From Nostoc linckia FACHB-104 (GTDB lineage Bacteria; Cyanobacteriota; Cyanobacteriia; Cyanobacteriales; Nostocaceae), in NCBI RefSeq assembly GCF_014696615.1, contig NZ_JACJQJ010000040.1, positions 1-64,000 of the forward strand: a stretch of 64,000 nt of DNA. The letters are read 5' to 3'. Shown in pieces: positions 29,125-40,395 of this stretch. A program made the translations under genes and the position numbers. The notes under the pieces were generated by a model, which was not told the origin of the DNA, searched no databases, and saw only the letters and a program-made list of their open reading frames with translations. Positions within the stretch are counted from its first letter, which is position 1. Each line of letters begins with the position of its first letter.

Positions 29125-31233
29125 TTAGGCGTTCGGCTCTCCTGGCCAAACTTCTGCATCTTCGAGAACATTATAAATAATTTGTTGGTAGGCTTTTGAT
29201 TCTCTTGGAGGAAAAATACCCCAGGAATCCAATCCCCAAGAAGTTTGTATAGAACCAACAGCGAATACTTTTGCACCACTAGGGGCTGTAAAGTAAACTC
29301 CTTGTGCTGTATATACTGCCTCCGGTGGTAACTCTCCGATAAAAGACTCAAAGACATTAGAATTATTAGATATTGAACCTAATATTTTAGATTCAAAAAT
29401 AATTGAATTCATGAAACTAGGTGTATTTATTTGTGTTTGTGGCTGTGCAATTGGATCTGGATCGATATGATCCCATTCATAACCAACTAACAAAGGAATT
29501 TCATCGCCTGCTTGTAAGCCAGTTCCTCGTAAAACAGGATGATTTTGTTTAATTTTTAGCGGGGAACCGCCATAAATATCATTACTATCACCTATATAAC
29601 CAACACCTAATAGTCCTTGCTCTCCAGTAATCCTACAGCCATCAATTGTTTTATTAAATAATTCTGAATCGCGAAATCTATAAGTAGGTAAAATATTTAA
29701 TGTATCTGGTTGGTAATTATTAACTATACCACCAGCTAAAGCTTCATTACGTTTATGAATTGTAGCAGTTCGATAATCACTACTCCACTTAATATTCCAA
29801 TAGCAAGTATTTGCTGACAATGAAACTACGCTCACACCACATTTTATGGCTTTTTGAATTGCTTTATATTCTCTAAAACTCCAATACTCATCATGTCCGC
29901 TGTTCATAAATACAAAATATTTTTGGACATATTCTGCCCCATTTTTATCTATATCTTGTCCACAACAGTAAGAAACCCGATAAGCATTTTTTTCTAACCA
30001 TCTAATTGTCTGGTATTCCCATCGCAGTGGATTACTATTTGTTGCTGTATGATTGTAAGTATTGCCTTCCAAAGGTCTGTCTAGGGAAATTTGCAGTGAA
30101 CGCTGACCACTAGAATAAGATGAAAACTTATTACCAGCATTATAAGCAAAACTGTTATAAGCATCATATGTGCTGAAGGCAAATTTATACAAAATATCAG
30201 ATTTTAAATTATCATCACGCAATACAAAGAAGGATAGACACTGCTTGCCTGTAAGCTTGTCTGTAAGCTTAACCATGTAACAACCAGTTACCCAATCTTT
30301 ATCAGTTTTGATAGTGTAGGTTGTGAGCCAATTAAATCTCACTAATTTAGTTAATGGGTCAACTATTTCTGGATTTTGGTGAGTAGCTGGGATATTATCA
30401 GCTTCGTGAATTAGTCTAGCGCCTACTCCACTGTAATAACCCAATCTAAAGACTTCTACCTTGATATGTCCTAAAGTTGCTAAGCTTACCTTTAAATCAA
30501 TAAATTCTCCTTTATTGATTGACTGTGACGAGAGGAAAGCCGCTATTTGTAAATCTTGAGCATAATCAATATTATCCCATCCTTCTGTACCAGGCTTGAG
30601 GTTTTCTAGGAAGATTGGGTGATTAATTACGTGTTGTCTGACTTTAATAGTTTCTTGATCTTCGCTGGCATCAAAAACAATATCCTGATAGTAGTAACTG
30701 TTTTGATAACTAAAGCTTGGGAAAGCAGGATATTTTGTTTCTCTGTCATTATAACCTGGAGCATAGTATGCAAATACACTATTAACTGATTCATTTGCAC
30801 TGATTGCAGTAATTGCTCCTTTTGTATGAGAATCGTTGAAAAAGAAGGCTGTTCTTGGTAGCCTTTTTAAAATTTCTGTAGATACAAGATAAATTTTGCT
30901 GGGCTCAATGGTGATAGGTGTACTGAGGGATACTTCATTCCAAGAGTCTCCCACAATATTTGTAAACTCTGCTTCTGCTAATAATTGTTGTGTTTCTACA
31001 TCCCACAATCGAGCTTTATGAGGTTGGGTAATATCATCAGATGCAGGAATCCAAGCTCTAATAGCTTTTACAACGCCTGGAATAGAAGTTCTAAATTTAA
31101 ACCCGAGATCGTAAGGTAAATCATCCCCTGCAATATGTCCATCAGATCTGGGATCTTTATCTTCAAATAAACGTAGATTTTGATTATTACCAATACCTAT
31201 AACATAATCAATAAAATCTGGTTTTGTTCTCAT
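29125..31233 (-). CDS. DUF4082-like domain + N,N-dimethylformamidase large-subunit-like protein
   Basis: 702 aa; N-term GFKFRTSIPGVVKAIRAWIPASDD..ARLWD (DUF4082-like), later DAYNSFAYNAG, VFMNSGHDEYWSFREYKAIQKAIKCGVSVVSLSANTCYWNIKW typical of DMFase-like C-terminal domains. Confidence 0.75.
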   Translation of the reverse strand: MRTKPDFIDYVIGIGNNQNLRLFEDKDPRSDGHIAGDDLPYDLGFKFRTSIPGVVKAIRAWIPASDDITQPHKARLWDVETQQLLAEAEFTNIVGDSWNEVSLSTPITIEPSKIYLVSTEILKRLPRTAFFFNDSHTKGAITAISANESVNSVFAYYAPGYNDRETKYPAFPSFSYQNSYYYQDIVFDASEDQETIKVRQHVINHPIFLENLKPGTEGWDNIDYAQDLQIAAFLSSQSINKGEFIDLKVSLATLGHIKVEVFRLGYYSGVGARLIHEADNIPATHQNPEIVDPLTKLVRFNWLTTYTIKTDKDWVTGCYMVKLTDKLTGKQCLSFFVLRDDNLKSDILYKFAFSTYDAYNSFAYNAGNKFSSYSSGQRSLQISLDRPLEGNTYNHTATNSNPLRWEYQTIRWLEKNAYRVSYCCGQDIDKNGAEYVQKYFVFMNSGHDEYWSFREYKAIQKAIKCGVSVVSLSANTCYWNIKWSSDYRTATIHKRNEALAGGIVNNYQPDTLNILPTYRFRDSELFNKTIDGCRITGEQGLLGVGYIGDSNDIYGGSPLKIKQNHPVLRGTGLQAGDEIPLLVGYEWDHIDPDPIAQPQTQINTPSFMNSIIFESKILGSISNNSNVFESFIGELPPEAVYTAQGVYFTAPSGAKVFAVGSIQTSWGLDSWGIFPPRESKAYQQIIYNVLEDAEVWPGEPNA

Positions 31234-31535
31234 ATTAATACCAAAATGAGTGAGAGGAACAAATAAAATATGAGGATGGCTGAAATTAAGCTACAATTCG
31301 TATTTGATGTTTTCCGGATAGCTCTTTTATCAATTAAAAAAGAGCTATTTGGCATTAAAGATGTAGAGAAAATCAACCTCAACGCCAGCTTTGATATACG
31401 AGATTGCTTTTGAAAGTTACAAGACTGCAAGCCATTGTTAAAAAATTAGATCTCAAAAAAATTCTTCAACGCCAGTAATTCAGCGGGTGCTATGGAGCGA
31501 TAATAGATACTTTGGTCTTCTAACTGTTCTAAAGT

Positions 31536-32699
31536 ATGAACAATGCAGGTAAAACACCTGTTTCATTAGGGCTGTTGGGTGCAGCTGCTTTTATGGTAAT
31601 TGCTGATGTGCGGGTAATTGACCCACTTTTGCACATCATTGCTGACGAGTTTAAAGTTGGTGTCGGTAGTGCAGCAATTATTGTCAGTGCCTACACAATA
31701 CCTTATGGATTATTTCAATTAGTTTACGGCCCATTGGGCGATCGCATTGGCAAACTGAAAGTCATTACAGCCGCACTCACAGCCTTTGCTGTGGGAACTG
31801 CGGCTTGTGCTTTTGTGCCTAATATCATGCTTCTAACTTTACTGCGCTTCCTCACTGGTGTGGTAGCAGCCGGAATTATCCCCGTTACCTTAGCTTATAT
31901 CGGTGATCACTTCCCCTATGAACAACGTCAAACTGCGATTGGCAAATATTTAAGTGCGCTGGTATTAGGACAAATTCTCGGCGGGAGTTTGGGCGGTATC
32001 TTTGGGGAATATGTCAGTTGGCGAGAGATATTTTTAGTATTTGGGGTTGTCTCGCTAGTTATATCTATAGAATTGTGGCGAAAAATAGGCAAACTCCGTC
32101 ATGAAACACATTCTCACGTTCCCTTTGGTTGGGAAACATTCCGCCCTTATTTACAACTGATGACGCAACCAGTCGCCCAAACTGTAATTATTGGCGTATT
32201 TATTGAAGGCTTTTGCTTATTTGGGGGATTTGCTTATGTGGGCGCATTCCTCAGAGATAGATATAACTTACCTTATGTAGCAATTGGCTTTATGCTCAGT
32301 GGTTTTGGTATAGGTGGACTAATTTACAGTCGTTCAGTCAAGTATTTGGTGCGGAGATTGGGCGAAAGGGGGTTAATGGGGTTTGGTGGGGTGTTGATGT
32401 GTATTTCTTTTTTAGCGATCGCATTATTCCAGAATTGGGTGCTGTTTATTCCCTTCAATATTCTTTTGGGATTAGGCTTTTACATGATGCACAGCACATT
32501 GCAAACCCAAGCCACAGAACTTGCACCCGAAGCGAGAGGAACTGCGGTGTCGCTATTTGCTTTTAACTTATTTATTGGACAGGGAATTGGTGCAGCCGCC
32601 TTTGGCAGAATTGTTGATAACTTCGGTTATATCCCTTGTTTTATCATTACAGGAATTGCGATCGCCTTGCTTTCCCTTTGGCTAGTCAAGCGGAAGTAG
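31536..32699 (+). CDS. MFS transporter
   Basis: 387 aa; YGPLGDRIGKLKVI loop motif and 12 TM-like segments. Confidence 0.9.
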   Translation: MNNAGKTPVSLGLLGAAAFMVIADVRVIDPLLHIIADEFKVGVGSAAIIVSAYTIPYGLFQLVYGPLGDRIGKLKVITAALTAFAVGTAACAFVPNIMLLTLLRFLTGVVAAGIIPVTLAYIGDHFPYEQRQTAIGKYLSALVLGQILGGSLGGIFGEYVSWREIFLVFGVVSLVISIELWRKIGKLRHETHSHVPFGWETFRPYLQLMTQPVAQTVIIGVFIEGFCLFGGFAYVGAFLRDRYNLPYVAIGFMLSGFGIGGLIYSRSVKYLVRRLGERGLMGFGGVLMCISFLAIALFQNWVLFIPFNILLGLGFYMMHSTLQTQATELAPEARGTAVSLFAFNLFIGQGIGAAAFGRIVDNFGYIPCFIITGIAIALLSLWLVKRK

Positions 32700-32980
32700 C
32701 AGTCTCGATGAAAAAATTTTCATCGTCATACATGAAAGAAAGATGAGGGGGATGAGGGAGATAAGGGAGAAATAACAACTGGACTTAGCACACTTTCATC
32801 TACCCCTAGTTAGAAATACAACTCATACTGTAGTCAATTTCTAGAGGATAATCAAAAGCGATCGCACCTGTATGAAAAACTAATTTTCAACAAGATTAAA
32901 TACTCCATTGAGAAACTGCACAATTATCAATTTCTCCCCCATCCCCCTCATCCCCCTCATCTCCCTCATCCCACTTAACT

Positions 32981-33778
32981 ATGCCCAAAGTCCACGTTAA
33001 CGGAATCGATTTATTCTATGACATCCAAGGTAAAGGTGAGCCATTACTATTAATTTCCGGCTTCTTGTGCGATCATGCTTATTGGTCATTGCTGATGCCT
33101 TCACTGAAACAGTATCAAGTAATTCGCTTCGATAACCGAGGCTTTGGGCGAACTTCTGAACCTGATAGCCCCTACACTATTCAGCAGATGGCGACTGATG
33201 CAGCCGCACTACTAGAAACAATCGGCATCAATAAGATACATCTAGCAGGGCATTCAATGGGAGGCTTAATTGCTCAAGAAATTGCATTAGCACACCCAGA
33301 AAAAGTAAAAAGTCTAATACTACTCTCATCCTTAGCCAAGGGTGATGGTCGATTCAATAGTATTGTCTCCACTTGGGGAGAACTTCCCCGCACTCTTGAC
33401 TGGAAAACTTACCAGCAAGTCATCTTACCGTGGATATTTACTGATGAGTTCTACTCCATTCCTGGGATGATCGATATGATTGTCAAGATGGCGGTTAACT
33501 ATCCATTTCCGCCAACCCCTCAGGGAATCTATCATCAAAGCCGCGCTATCCTCAGCTGCGATACTACACAACGCCTCAAAGATATTCAATGCCCTACTTT
33601 AGTTCTAGTAGGTAAACAAGATATTCTCACCCCTGTAAAATTTTCTCACCAACTTGCCCAAGGGATTCCCCAAGCAGAACTTGTAGTGCTTAACTCTGGG
33701 GGACATGGCTTCTTGATTGAGTCACCGGAAGATGTCGCCGCTGCAATGCTGAAGTTTCTCTCAACTCAACAGTTTTGA
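32981..33778 (+). CDS. alpha/beta hydrolase
   Basis: 265 aa; HLAGHSMGGLIAQEIA (Ser nucleophile), GKQDILTP, GGHGFLIESPEDVA. Confidence 0.92.
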   Translation: MPKVHVNGIDLFYDIQGKGEPLLLISGFLCDHAYWSLLMPSLKQYQVIRFDNRGFGRTSEPDSPYTIQQMATDAAALLETIGINKIHLAGHSMGGLIAQEIALAHPEKVKSLILLSSLAKGDGRFNSIVSTWGELPRTLDWKTYQQVILPWIFTDEFYSIPGMIDMIVKMAVNYPFPPTPQGIYHQSRAILSCDTTQRLKDIQCPTLVLVGKQDILTPVKFSHQLAQGIPQAELVVLNSGGHGFLIESPEDVAAAMLKFLSTQQF

Positions 33779-33873
33779 GGAATTACTTAGCACTCTTAGG
33801 ATTTTCCGAAATAGGATATCTCTCTGATGTAGCTATAGAACAGCAAGATACATTAGAGCTAACTGGAATATTT

Positions 33874-34263
33874 ATGAAATCCTCTCCCCTAGCCTTAGCC
33901 GTTGTCATTGGTGCGCTTACCATTACCCAGAGTGCTTACGCTAACCAAAAGAATGTTCCATCTACAAACACTCAGAATCATCAAGCTGCGGTTTTAGCTA
34001 CAAAACCATTGTCATTGATTGGTAAATGGGGTTATAGTCTCAACCAAAATAATTCTCCATTAACAGGAAATACAATTTTGCGTGAGCAAGAAAAAGTATG
34101 CAAAAATCTTAACCCATTTGAGATTATCCAAAATCCCAATATTTTATTTACGCCCTGTCAGCAACCAACAACTAAAACAACTGCTCAACTCTCTGAGCCA
34201 ATTGAATATTTTAAAGTTCCACCACTGGATTCGGGAATTAAGGTAACAGTTTCTAAATTTTAA
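33874..34263 (+). CDS. secreted small protein, unknown function
   Basis: Start chosen at MKSSPLALAVVIGALTITQSAYA (signal peptide-like) inside ORF 33775-34263. Confidence 0.5.
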   Translation: MKSSPLALAVVIGALTITQSAYANQKNVPSTNTQNHQAAVLATKPLSLIGKWGYSLNQNNSPLTGNTILREQEKVCKNLNPFEIIQNPNILFTPCQQPTTKTTAQLSEPIEYFKVPPLDSGIKVTVSKF

Positions 34264-34583
34264 AATTCATCGGTAAAAATAGTTTTGAATTGGTAACTAC
34301 TCACTATAAAACCTTCTTTCTATTGAATATAGAACAGCAATATTGTATTGTTCGCTGTACATATAATCGTAGGGGCACAATATCTTGTGCCCCTACCCTT
34401 GTAATTCATGAGAAAAAATAAACTGTATAACAAAAGATTCGTAATTAATAATCCGTAACCAGAGACAGTTTCACAAAGCGAGATAAATTAGAGATAATTT
34501 CAACCAAAACTGAAATCAAGCTCAATTGCACTTTGGGTAAATTCCAGCAGGAAAATTACGAATTACGAATTACGAATTAGTAA

Positions 34584-35792
34584 TTAAACTACCGTTGCTG
34601 TCGCTTTCAAATCAAAAATCTTTTCGATGATATCTTCCACGACTTTATCGGGTGTGGACGCACCAGAAGTAATACCCACGGCAATTTTACCCTTTGGTAA
34701 CCAATTGTCGGTGGTGACGATATCTCCAGTTAATTGCCGATGTTCAATAGATGTGGCTGATTTAATCCGCTCTACACAATCAATGTGATAAGAAGGAATT
34801 CCTCGCTCAAAAGCTATCTGTTGCAATTGCGTAGTATTGGAAGAATTAAAGCCACCAATTACTATCATTAAATCCAGATTTTGTTGCACTAAGTCCAACA
34901 TTGCATCTTGGCGTTCTTGGGTAGCGTCACAGATAGTATTAAAGCTTTGGAAATGTTGATTAATTTCTGTGGGGCCGTATTTATGCATCATAGTACGCTC
35001 AAATAGCTTACCAATTTGCTCAGTTTCGCCTTTGAGCATTGTTGTTTGGTTAGCAATCCCCACCCGTTCTAAATCTTTATCGGGATCAAATCCGGCTGAA
35101 CAGGCTTTGGCAAATTTTTGCAGAAATTCTTCGCGATCGCCTCCGTGGAGAATATAGTTGGTAACATATTCTGCTTCCCGCATATTCAGCACAATCAGAT
35201 ATTTCCCTGCAAAGGAACTGGTAGCCACGGTTTCTTCGTGCTTGTATTTACCGTGAATAATCGAGGTATAGTCAATTTTTTTGTGCTTTTCGACGGTATT
35301 CCAAACTTTAGATACCCAAGGACAAGTTGTATCCACGATTTTGCAGCCTTTATCGTGGAGAATCTGCATTTCCTGAACGCTAGCCCCAAATGCAGGTAAG
35401 ATGACTACATCTTCATTTTCAACTACAGTAAAGTCTTTTTTTCCAGCATTCACAGGAATAAATTTTACTTCCATCTCCTGCATCCGCTGATTCACAGAGG
35501 GATTGTGAATAATTTCATTAGTAATCCAAATACGCTCACTGGGGAAGTGCTGGCGGGTTTCATAAGCCATTGCTACCGCACGTTCTACACCCCAGCAGAA
35601 ACCAAAAGCTTGCGCCAACAGAATTGTCACCTCACCGCGTTCTAGAGTGTAATTGCGATCGCGAATCTGTTGGATTAAGTTACTCTGATACTCAGACTGT
35701 AACTGAGTAGCCACTTCCGCCTGATGACCAAATCCTTTACGATTATAGTTTTCCGAATGTTGCAGGCTACGTTTAAAAGCTTTTGTATCCAT
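34584..35792 (-). CDS. ispH: 4-hydroxy-3-methylbut-2-enyl diphosphate reductase
   Basis: 402 aa; [61 protein letters not shown]. Confidence 0.97.
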   Translation of the reverse strand: MDTKAFKRSLQHSENYNRKGFGHQAEVATQLQSEYQSNLIQQIRDRNYTLERGEVTILLAQAFGFCWGVERAVAMAYETRQHFPSERIWITNEIIHNPSVNQRMQEMEVKFIPVNAGKKDFTVVENEDVVILPAFGASVQEMQILHDKGCKIVDTTCPWVSKVWNTVEKHKKIDYTSIIHGKYKHEETVATSSFAGKYLIVLNMREAEYVTNYILHGGDREEFLQKFAKACSAGFDPDKDLERVGIANQTTMLKGETEQIGKLFERTMMHKYGPTEINQHFQSFNTICDATQERQDAMLDLVQQNLDLMIVIGGFNSSNTTQLQQIAFERGIPSYHIDCVERIKSATSIEHRQLTGDIVTTDNWLPKGKIAVGITSGASTPDKVVEDIIEKIFDLKATATVV

Positions 35793-35929
35793 TGGATTGT
35801 TTTAGTTAGTTCACCATCTCTCATTTTCTCTCGTCAAGACGCTAATGAGGCGTGTAACATAACTTAAACTGGGGATTGGGGACTGGTGATTGGGGATTAG
35901 GTAGAAAAAATAACTTTTGACTCTTGTAC

Positions 35930-35949
35930 AGACGCGATTTATCGCGTCT
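35930..35949. repeat. palindrome AGACGCGATTTATCGCGTCT, copy 2
   Basis: Matches copies at 27588 and 41157. Confidence 0.8.
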
Positions 35950-35958
35950 CTGTGCTGA

Positions 35959-36162
35959 CTAATCGACTACTTTAATTAATCCGCCTTGTACAGCGTGAAA
36001 AACTTTGTTGATTTGCAACATTTCCTGTTCGTTCAAATCTTCTTTAGATAACAACGCTGACATCAATAGCTGTTGGTCTTGGCGTGTAATTCTACGTATA
36101 TTCAAAATACGCTCAAAGACAGCCTCTAACTGTACTTGGTTTGTAGGCGCGGTGATTAACAT
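35959..36162 (-). CDS. small hypothetical protein
   Basis: 67 aa; VQLEAVFERILNIRRITRQDQQLLMSALLSKEDLNEQEMLQINKVFHAVQGGLIKVVD; coherent helical protein of a type seen in cyanobacteria. Confidence 0.75.
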   Translation of the reverse strand: MLITAPTNQVQLEAVFERILNIRRITRQDQQLLMSALLSKEDLNEQEMLQINKVFHAVQGGLIKVVD

Positions 36163-36439
36163 ATTTTCTTAACAAAAATTAGTTGATTCATATAATATCT
36201 ATAGTTAAACTAACAATTTTTGATAAAGCTTGACATTAGTACCTATACGGAAACACCAAAGAGTATTAACTATAGCGGTTTTCATGTAAATGGAATAAAC
36301 TACTCTATTCCCAATCCCCAGTCCCCATTACCCCTAATCCCCAGCCCCCAACCCATTTGTGCTAGAATTTCCTGGCAAGTTTGAACTCTACAACTGGAAC
36401 GCAACATAAGATCAGCCCAACATTGATGTAACTAATCAA

Positions 36440-38173
36440 ATGAATTCTGGACAACCATTAGGTTCAGTCACCCAAGGCTCTCTGACTGGAGGGTTAGAAG
36501 TAAGATTACACCCGGATATCTCTGTTGAAGATATGCGAGTGGGTAAGTTTTTAGTCGTGCAAGGGATGCGATCGCGCTTTTTCTGTATGCTGACAGATGT
36601 AGCGCTAGGAACTGCTAATGCCCGTATTATTGCTGATCCACCAAATTGGGAAGATACTTTTTTACGGGAAGTATTAGCTGGTAGTGGTACATATGGCACG
36701 ATTAATCTCGCGCCGATGTTGATGTTTACACCAGAAGAAGTTGAGGAATCTTTCTCACCCACAAATGGTAAATCAGCCAATCCCTTTGTGCCATCCATGA
36801 CTGGTTTAGCTTCGTTTCAGCCTCAAACTAGCACCACAATGGAATTGTTACCAGTGAAAACGATTCCCAGTCACTTTAGCCAAGTTTACGAAGCAAGCGA
36901 AGAAGATTTTCGCCGCGTTTTTGGTTGGGAAGATGATACCCAAAGGAAAAACTTCTCCATTGGCAAACCGCTAGATATGGATGTACCAGTCTGTATCGAT
37001 TTAGACAGGTTTGTGGAACGGAGTAACGGCGTATTTGGCAAATCTGGAACTGGTAAATCCTTCCTGACACGCTTAGTTTTAGCTGGGATAGTCCGGAAAA
37101 ACGCGGCGGTAAATTTAATTTTTGATATGCACTCAGAGTATGGCTGGCAAGCCGTCTGTGAAGGCAAGCAATATAGTACAGTTAAAGGATTAAAACAGCT
37201 ATTTCCCGGTAAAGTCGAAGTTTACACCCTCGATCCGGAATCGACAAAGCGCCGGGGCGTACGCGACGCGCAAGAACTTTATCTCAGTTACGAACAAATA
37301 GAAGTTGAAGACGTTAAGTTATGTTCTCGTGATTTAGGACTCTCGGAAGCAGCTTTAGATAATGCAAATATTCTTTATGCTGAATATGGCAAGGCTTGGA
37401 TTCTTCAGTTGTTGAACATGACTAACGAAGAAATCAAGATGTTTTGTGAGGAAAAGCGGGGACACCAAGGTTCAATTATGTCCTTGCAACGCAAACTGCT
37501 GCGCTTAGATAACTTGAAGTATATGCGCGCCGCTTGTCCGCAGAACTATATTAATCAAATTTTGCGATCGCTCGAAGCCGGTAAGCACGTGGTAGTCGAA
37601 TTTGGCTCCCAGTCGGATATGCTCTCATATATGTTGGTGACGAATATGATCACCAGAAGAATTCATAGCCATTATGTCAGCAAAGCCGAAAGATTTTTGC
37701 ATAGTGGTAATGTGAGCGATCGCCCAACGCAACTTGTGATTACCATTGAGGAAGCCCATCGTTTCTTAGATCCTGCGATCGTTCAAAGTACCATCTTTGG
37801 GACAATCGCCCGGGAGATGCGTAAATATTTCGTAACGTTGCTAGTGGTTGATCAACGCCCATCGGGGATAGATAATGAAGTTATGTCCCAAATTGGGACT
37901 CGTATCACAGCCTTGCTCAATGATGAAAAAGACATTGACGCAATTTTCACGGGAGTCTCTGGTGCTGGCAGTCTGCGATCGGTATTAGCAAAGTTAGATT
38001 CCAAGCAACAAGCCCTAATTTTAGGTCACGCGGTACCCATGCCAGTAGTAGTCCGTACCCGTCCCTATGATGCTACTTTCTATGCAGAAATTGGCGATCC
38101 AGCTTGGGAAGAAAAACCCGACGAAGAAATCTTCGCCGCAGCTGAACTAGCAAGAGCCGATTTAGGCTTTTAG
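36440..38173 (+). CDS. HerA-like/DUF87 ATPase
   Basis: 577 aa; GVFGKSGTGKSFLTRLVLAGI (Walker A), LVITIEEAHRFL (Walker B), RPSGIDNEVMSQIGTRI. Confidence 0.9.
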   Translation: MNSGQPLGSVTQGSLTGGLEVRLHPDISVEDMRVGKFLVVQGMRSRFFCMLTDVALGTANARIIADPPNWEDTFLREVLAGSGTYGTINLAPMLMFTPEEVEESFSPTNGKSANPFVPSMTGLASFQPQTSTTMELLPVKTIPSHFSQVYEASEEDFRRVFGWEDDTQRKNFSIGKPLDMDVPVCIDLDRFVERSNGVFGKSGTGKSFLTRLVLAGIVRKNAAVNLIFDMHSEYGWQAVCEGKQYSTVKGLKQLFPGKVEVYTLDPESTKRRGVRDAQELYLSYEQIEVEDVKLCSRDLGLSEAALDNANILYAEYGKAWILQLLNMTNEEIKMFCEEKRGHQGSIMSLQRKLLRLDNLKYMRAACPQNYINQILRSLEAGKHVVVEFGSQSDMLSYMLVTNMITRRIHSHYVSKAERFLHSGNVSDRPTQLVITIEEAHRFLDPAIVQSTIFGTIAREMRKYFVTLLVVDQRPSGIDNEVMSQIGTRITALLNDEKDIDAIFTGVSGAGSLRSVLAKLDSKQQALILGHAVPMPVVVRTRPYDATFYAEIGDPAWEEKPDEEIFAAAELARADLGF

Positions 38174-38719
38174 TCAAAAGAAAGTATTTTCTTCCCAATC
38201 CCCAATCCCCAGTCCCCAATCCCCATGCCCATTTCGTAACATCCCACCCTACTACTAGAGAATCAGTTCGGTTATCTCCCTAATTCTCGGCAACAGAAGC
38301 CGGGGTTTTCGCGTCACTATAGATATAGTAAGCAGTTAAAGGAATTTCAAATTTTTTTGCCAAACAAACAGTTGTGCCCTATAATTGAAAGATTTATCTG
38401 GGCCACTTTACTATCCACCAGATTTGTCGTATTATAATAAAAGTAAAACTCATATCGACTTCGCATTTTACAGTTACCGCCAGTAACTAACGGCAAGAAG
38501 AATTGTTGAAAAAAAGCCAGTGTATATCTAAATAGACTGCAAAATTTAGGGAGGGTAGGGGAACCTATCTCAGCGATACACCGTCATGGAAACGGCTGTA
38601 TAAATTAATTGCTTATAGTACCTCCCTATGTTCTGTGATATATGTAATACCTTTGCTAATCCCCCATAGTTTAGTTATTAAAGATTCATTGTGTTTACGG
38701 AGTAGAGGACAACGCACCA

Positions 38720-39703
38720 ATGCCTACTGTTAACACCGCAACCGAAAACCTAAACACCAAATTCACGGCTGATATGGTGCGAACCTATCTGCGAGAAATT
38801 GGTCGTGTGCCACTGCTAACCCGTGAGCAAGAGATTGTTTTTGGGAAGCAGGTGCAACAAATGATGACGCTACTGGACGCTAAAGAGGCGTTGGCGAAGA
38901 AACTGCACCGCGAACCGAGTTTACCAGAGTGGGCGGAACAAGTTCGCCAATCTGAAACTGAAGTCAAACAGACAGTAGCTCAAGGTAAACGCGCCAAGCA
39001 AAAGATGATTGAAGCGAACCTCCGCTTAGTGGTTGCTATTGCGAAGAAATATCAAAAGCGCAACATGGAGTTTCTGGATTTAATCCAAGAAGGAACTCTA
39101 GGCTTAGAGCGGGGTGTAGAGAAATTCGATCCGATGCGTGGCTACAAGTTCTCGACTTATGCTTACTGGTGGATTCGCCAAGCAATTACGAGAGCGATCG
39201 CTCAACAAGGGCGTACTATTCGGTTACCGATCCACATTACTGAGAAGCTGAACAAAATCAAAAAAGTACAGCGCGAACTAGCTCAAAAGTTAGGGCGATC
39301 GCCAAACCCGGCGGAAATTGCTCACGAACTCGAGCTAGAGCCTATGCAAATTCGCGAGTATTTAAATATGGCTCGTCAGCCAGTTTCTTTGGATGTGCGC
39401 GTGGGTGATAACCAAGATACCGAGCTACAAGAAATGCTGGAAGATGACGGCCCATCTCCAGAGTATTACACCACTCAAGAATTTTTGCGCCAAGACTTGA
39501 ACACCCTGTTGGCAGAACTAACCCCCCAACAGCGAGAAGTTCTAGCTCTGCGCTTTGGCTTGGAAGATGGTAATGAAATGTCCTTGGCGAAAGTTGGTGA
39601 AAGATTAAATCTCAGCCGCGAACGCGTTCGCCAATTAGAGCATCAAGCTCTTGCTCATTTACGTCGCCGTCGAGCCAATGTCAAAGAATACGTTGCTAGT
39701 TAA
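38720..39703 (+). CDS. group 2 sigma-70 family RNA polymerase sigma factor
   Basis: 327 aa; region 2 [57 protein letters not shown], region 4 [19 protein letters not shown]. Confidence 0.97.
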   Translation: MPTVNTATENLNTKFTADMVRTYLREIGRVPLLTREQEIVFGKQVQQMMTLLDAKEALAKKLHREPSLPEWAEQVRQSETEVKQTVAQGKRAKQKMIEANLRLVVAIAKKYQKRNMEFLDLIQEGTLGLERGVEKFDPMRGYKFSTYAYWWIRQAITRAIAQQGRTIRLPIHITEKLNKIKKVQRELAQKLGRSPNPAEIAHELELEPMQIREYLNMARQPVSLDVRVGDNQDTELQEMLEDDGPSPEYYTTQEFLRQDLNTLLAELTPQQREVLALRFGLEDGNEMSLAKVGERLNLSRERVRQLEHQALAHLRRRRANVKEYVAS

Positions 39704-39726
39704 AAGCCAAATAACTTTTAACTGCG

Positions 39727-39756
39727 AGCCTCCTGAAATCAGGGGGCTATTTTTTT
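39727..39756 (+). terminator. rho-independent terminator of the sigma factor gene
   Basis: AGCCTCCTG-aaat-CAGGGGGCT then ATTTTTTT. Confidence 0.85.
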
Positions 39757-39895
39757 GGTCATTTGTCATTGGTCATTTGTCATTGGTCATTTGTCATTGG
39801 TCATTTGTCATTGGTCATTTGTCATTGGTCATTTGTCATTGGTCATTTGTCATTGGTCATTTGTCATTTGTCATTTGTCATTGGTCATTTGGTAA
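39757..39895. repeat. (TTGTCATTGGTCATT)n short tandem repeat
   Basis: Nearly perfect alternation of GGTCATT and TGTCATT. Confidence 0.97.
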
Positions 39896-39925
39896 TGGGT
39901 AATTGGGTGTTTGGTGTTTGTTATT

Positions 39926-40015
39926 TCCCCCTCATCCCCCTCATCCCCCTCATCCTCCTCATCTCCCTCATCCTCCTCATCTCCCAATCCCCAGTCCCCA
40001 GTCCCCAATCCCTTT
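39926..40015. repeat. (CCCCCTCAT)n / CCCCAGTCCCCAATCC repeats
   Basis: Direct reading of tandem CCCTCATCC units and CCCCAGT units. Confidence 0.85.
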
Positions 40016-40395
40016 TTCCAAAAAATCTTTCGACATATTCCGTAATGAATGGATTCGTTGTTGTAGTTATATTTAGTGCTACTAAAGGGCTATATCGAAA
40101 GTGGATTTTTTGAGAAAAATATCAAAATTAGTTGAGATTTACTCTAGAAAAAACATTTTTTGTAATTTTTCTTCTTACATCACCCAATCAGGTGAATCTA
40201 TAGGGTGAAGCAGAAAGTGGCTCTAGGACGATATTCTAGGGTTGCAAGTAAAAACTAAACAAAAATTTCCGTTTTAGGTATTTTTATTCCCTTGACAATA
40301 TAAATCAAACCATTGAGGGAGCCTTCATTACAAATACTTAGTTAAGTTCTAATAAGTTGCTGAGAGAGTAGTTAGTTTTTTAGAGGAGTAGTCGG

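Noticed and set aside
36436-36798. ORF 36436-36798 (-)
   Set aside because: Antisense shadow of the HerA-like ATPase gene.
39651-40113. ORFs 39651-39902 and 39763-40113 as membrane proteins
   Set aside because: They are translations of heptamer repeats (VICHWSFVIGHLSL...), not real genes.
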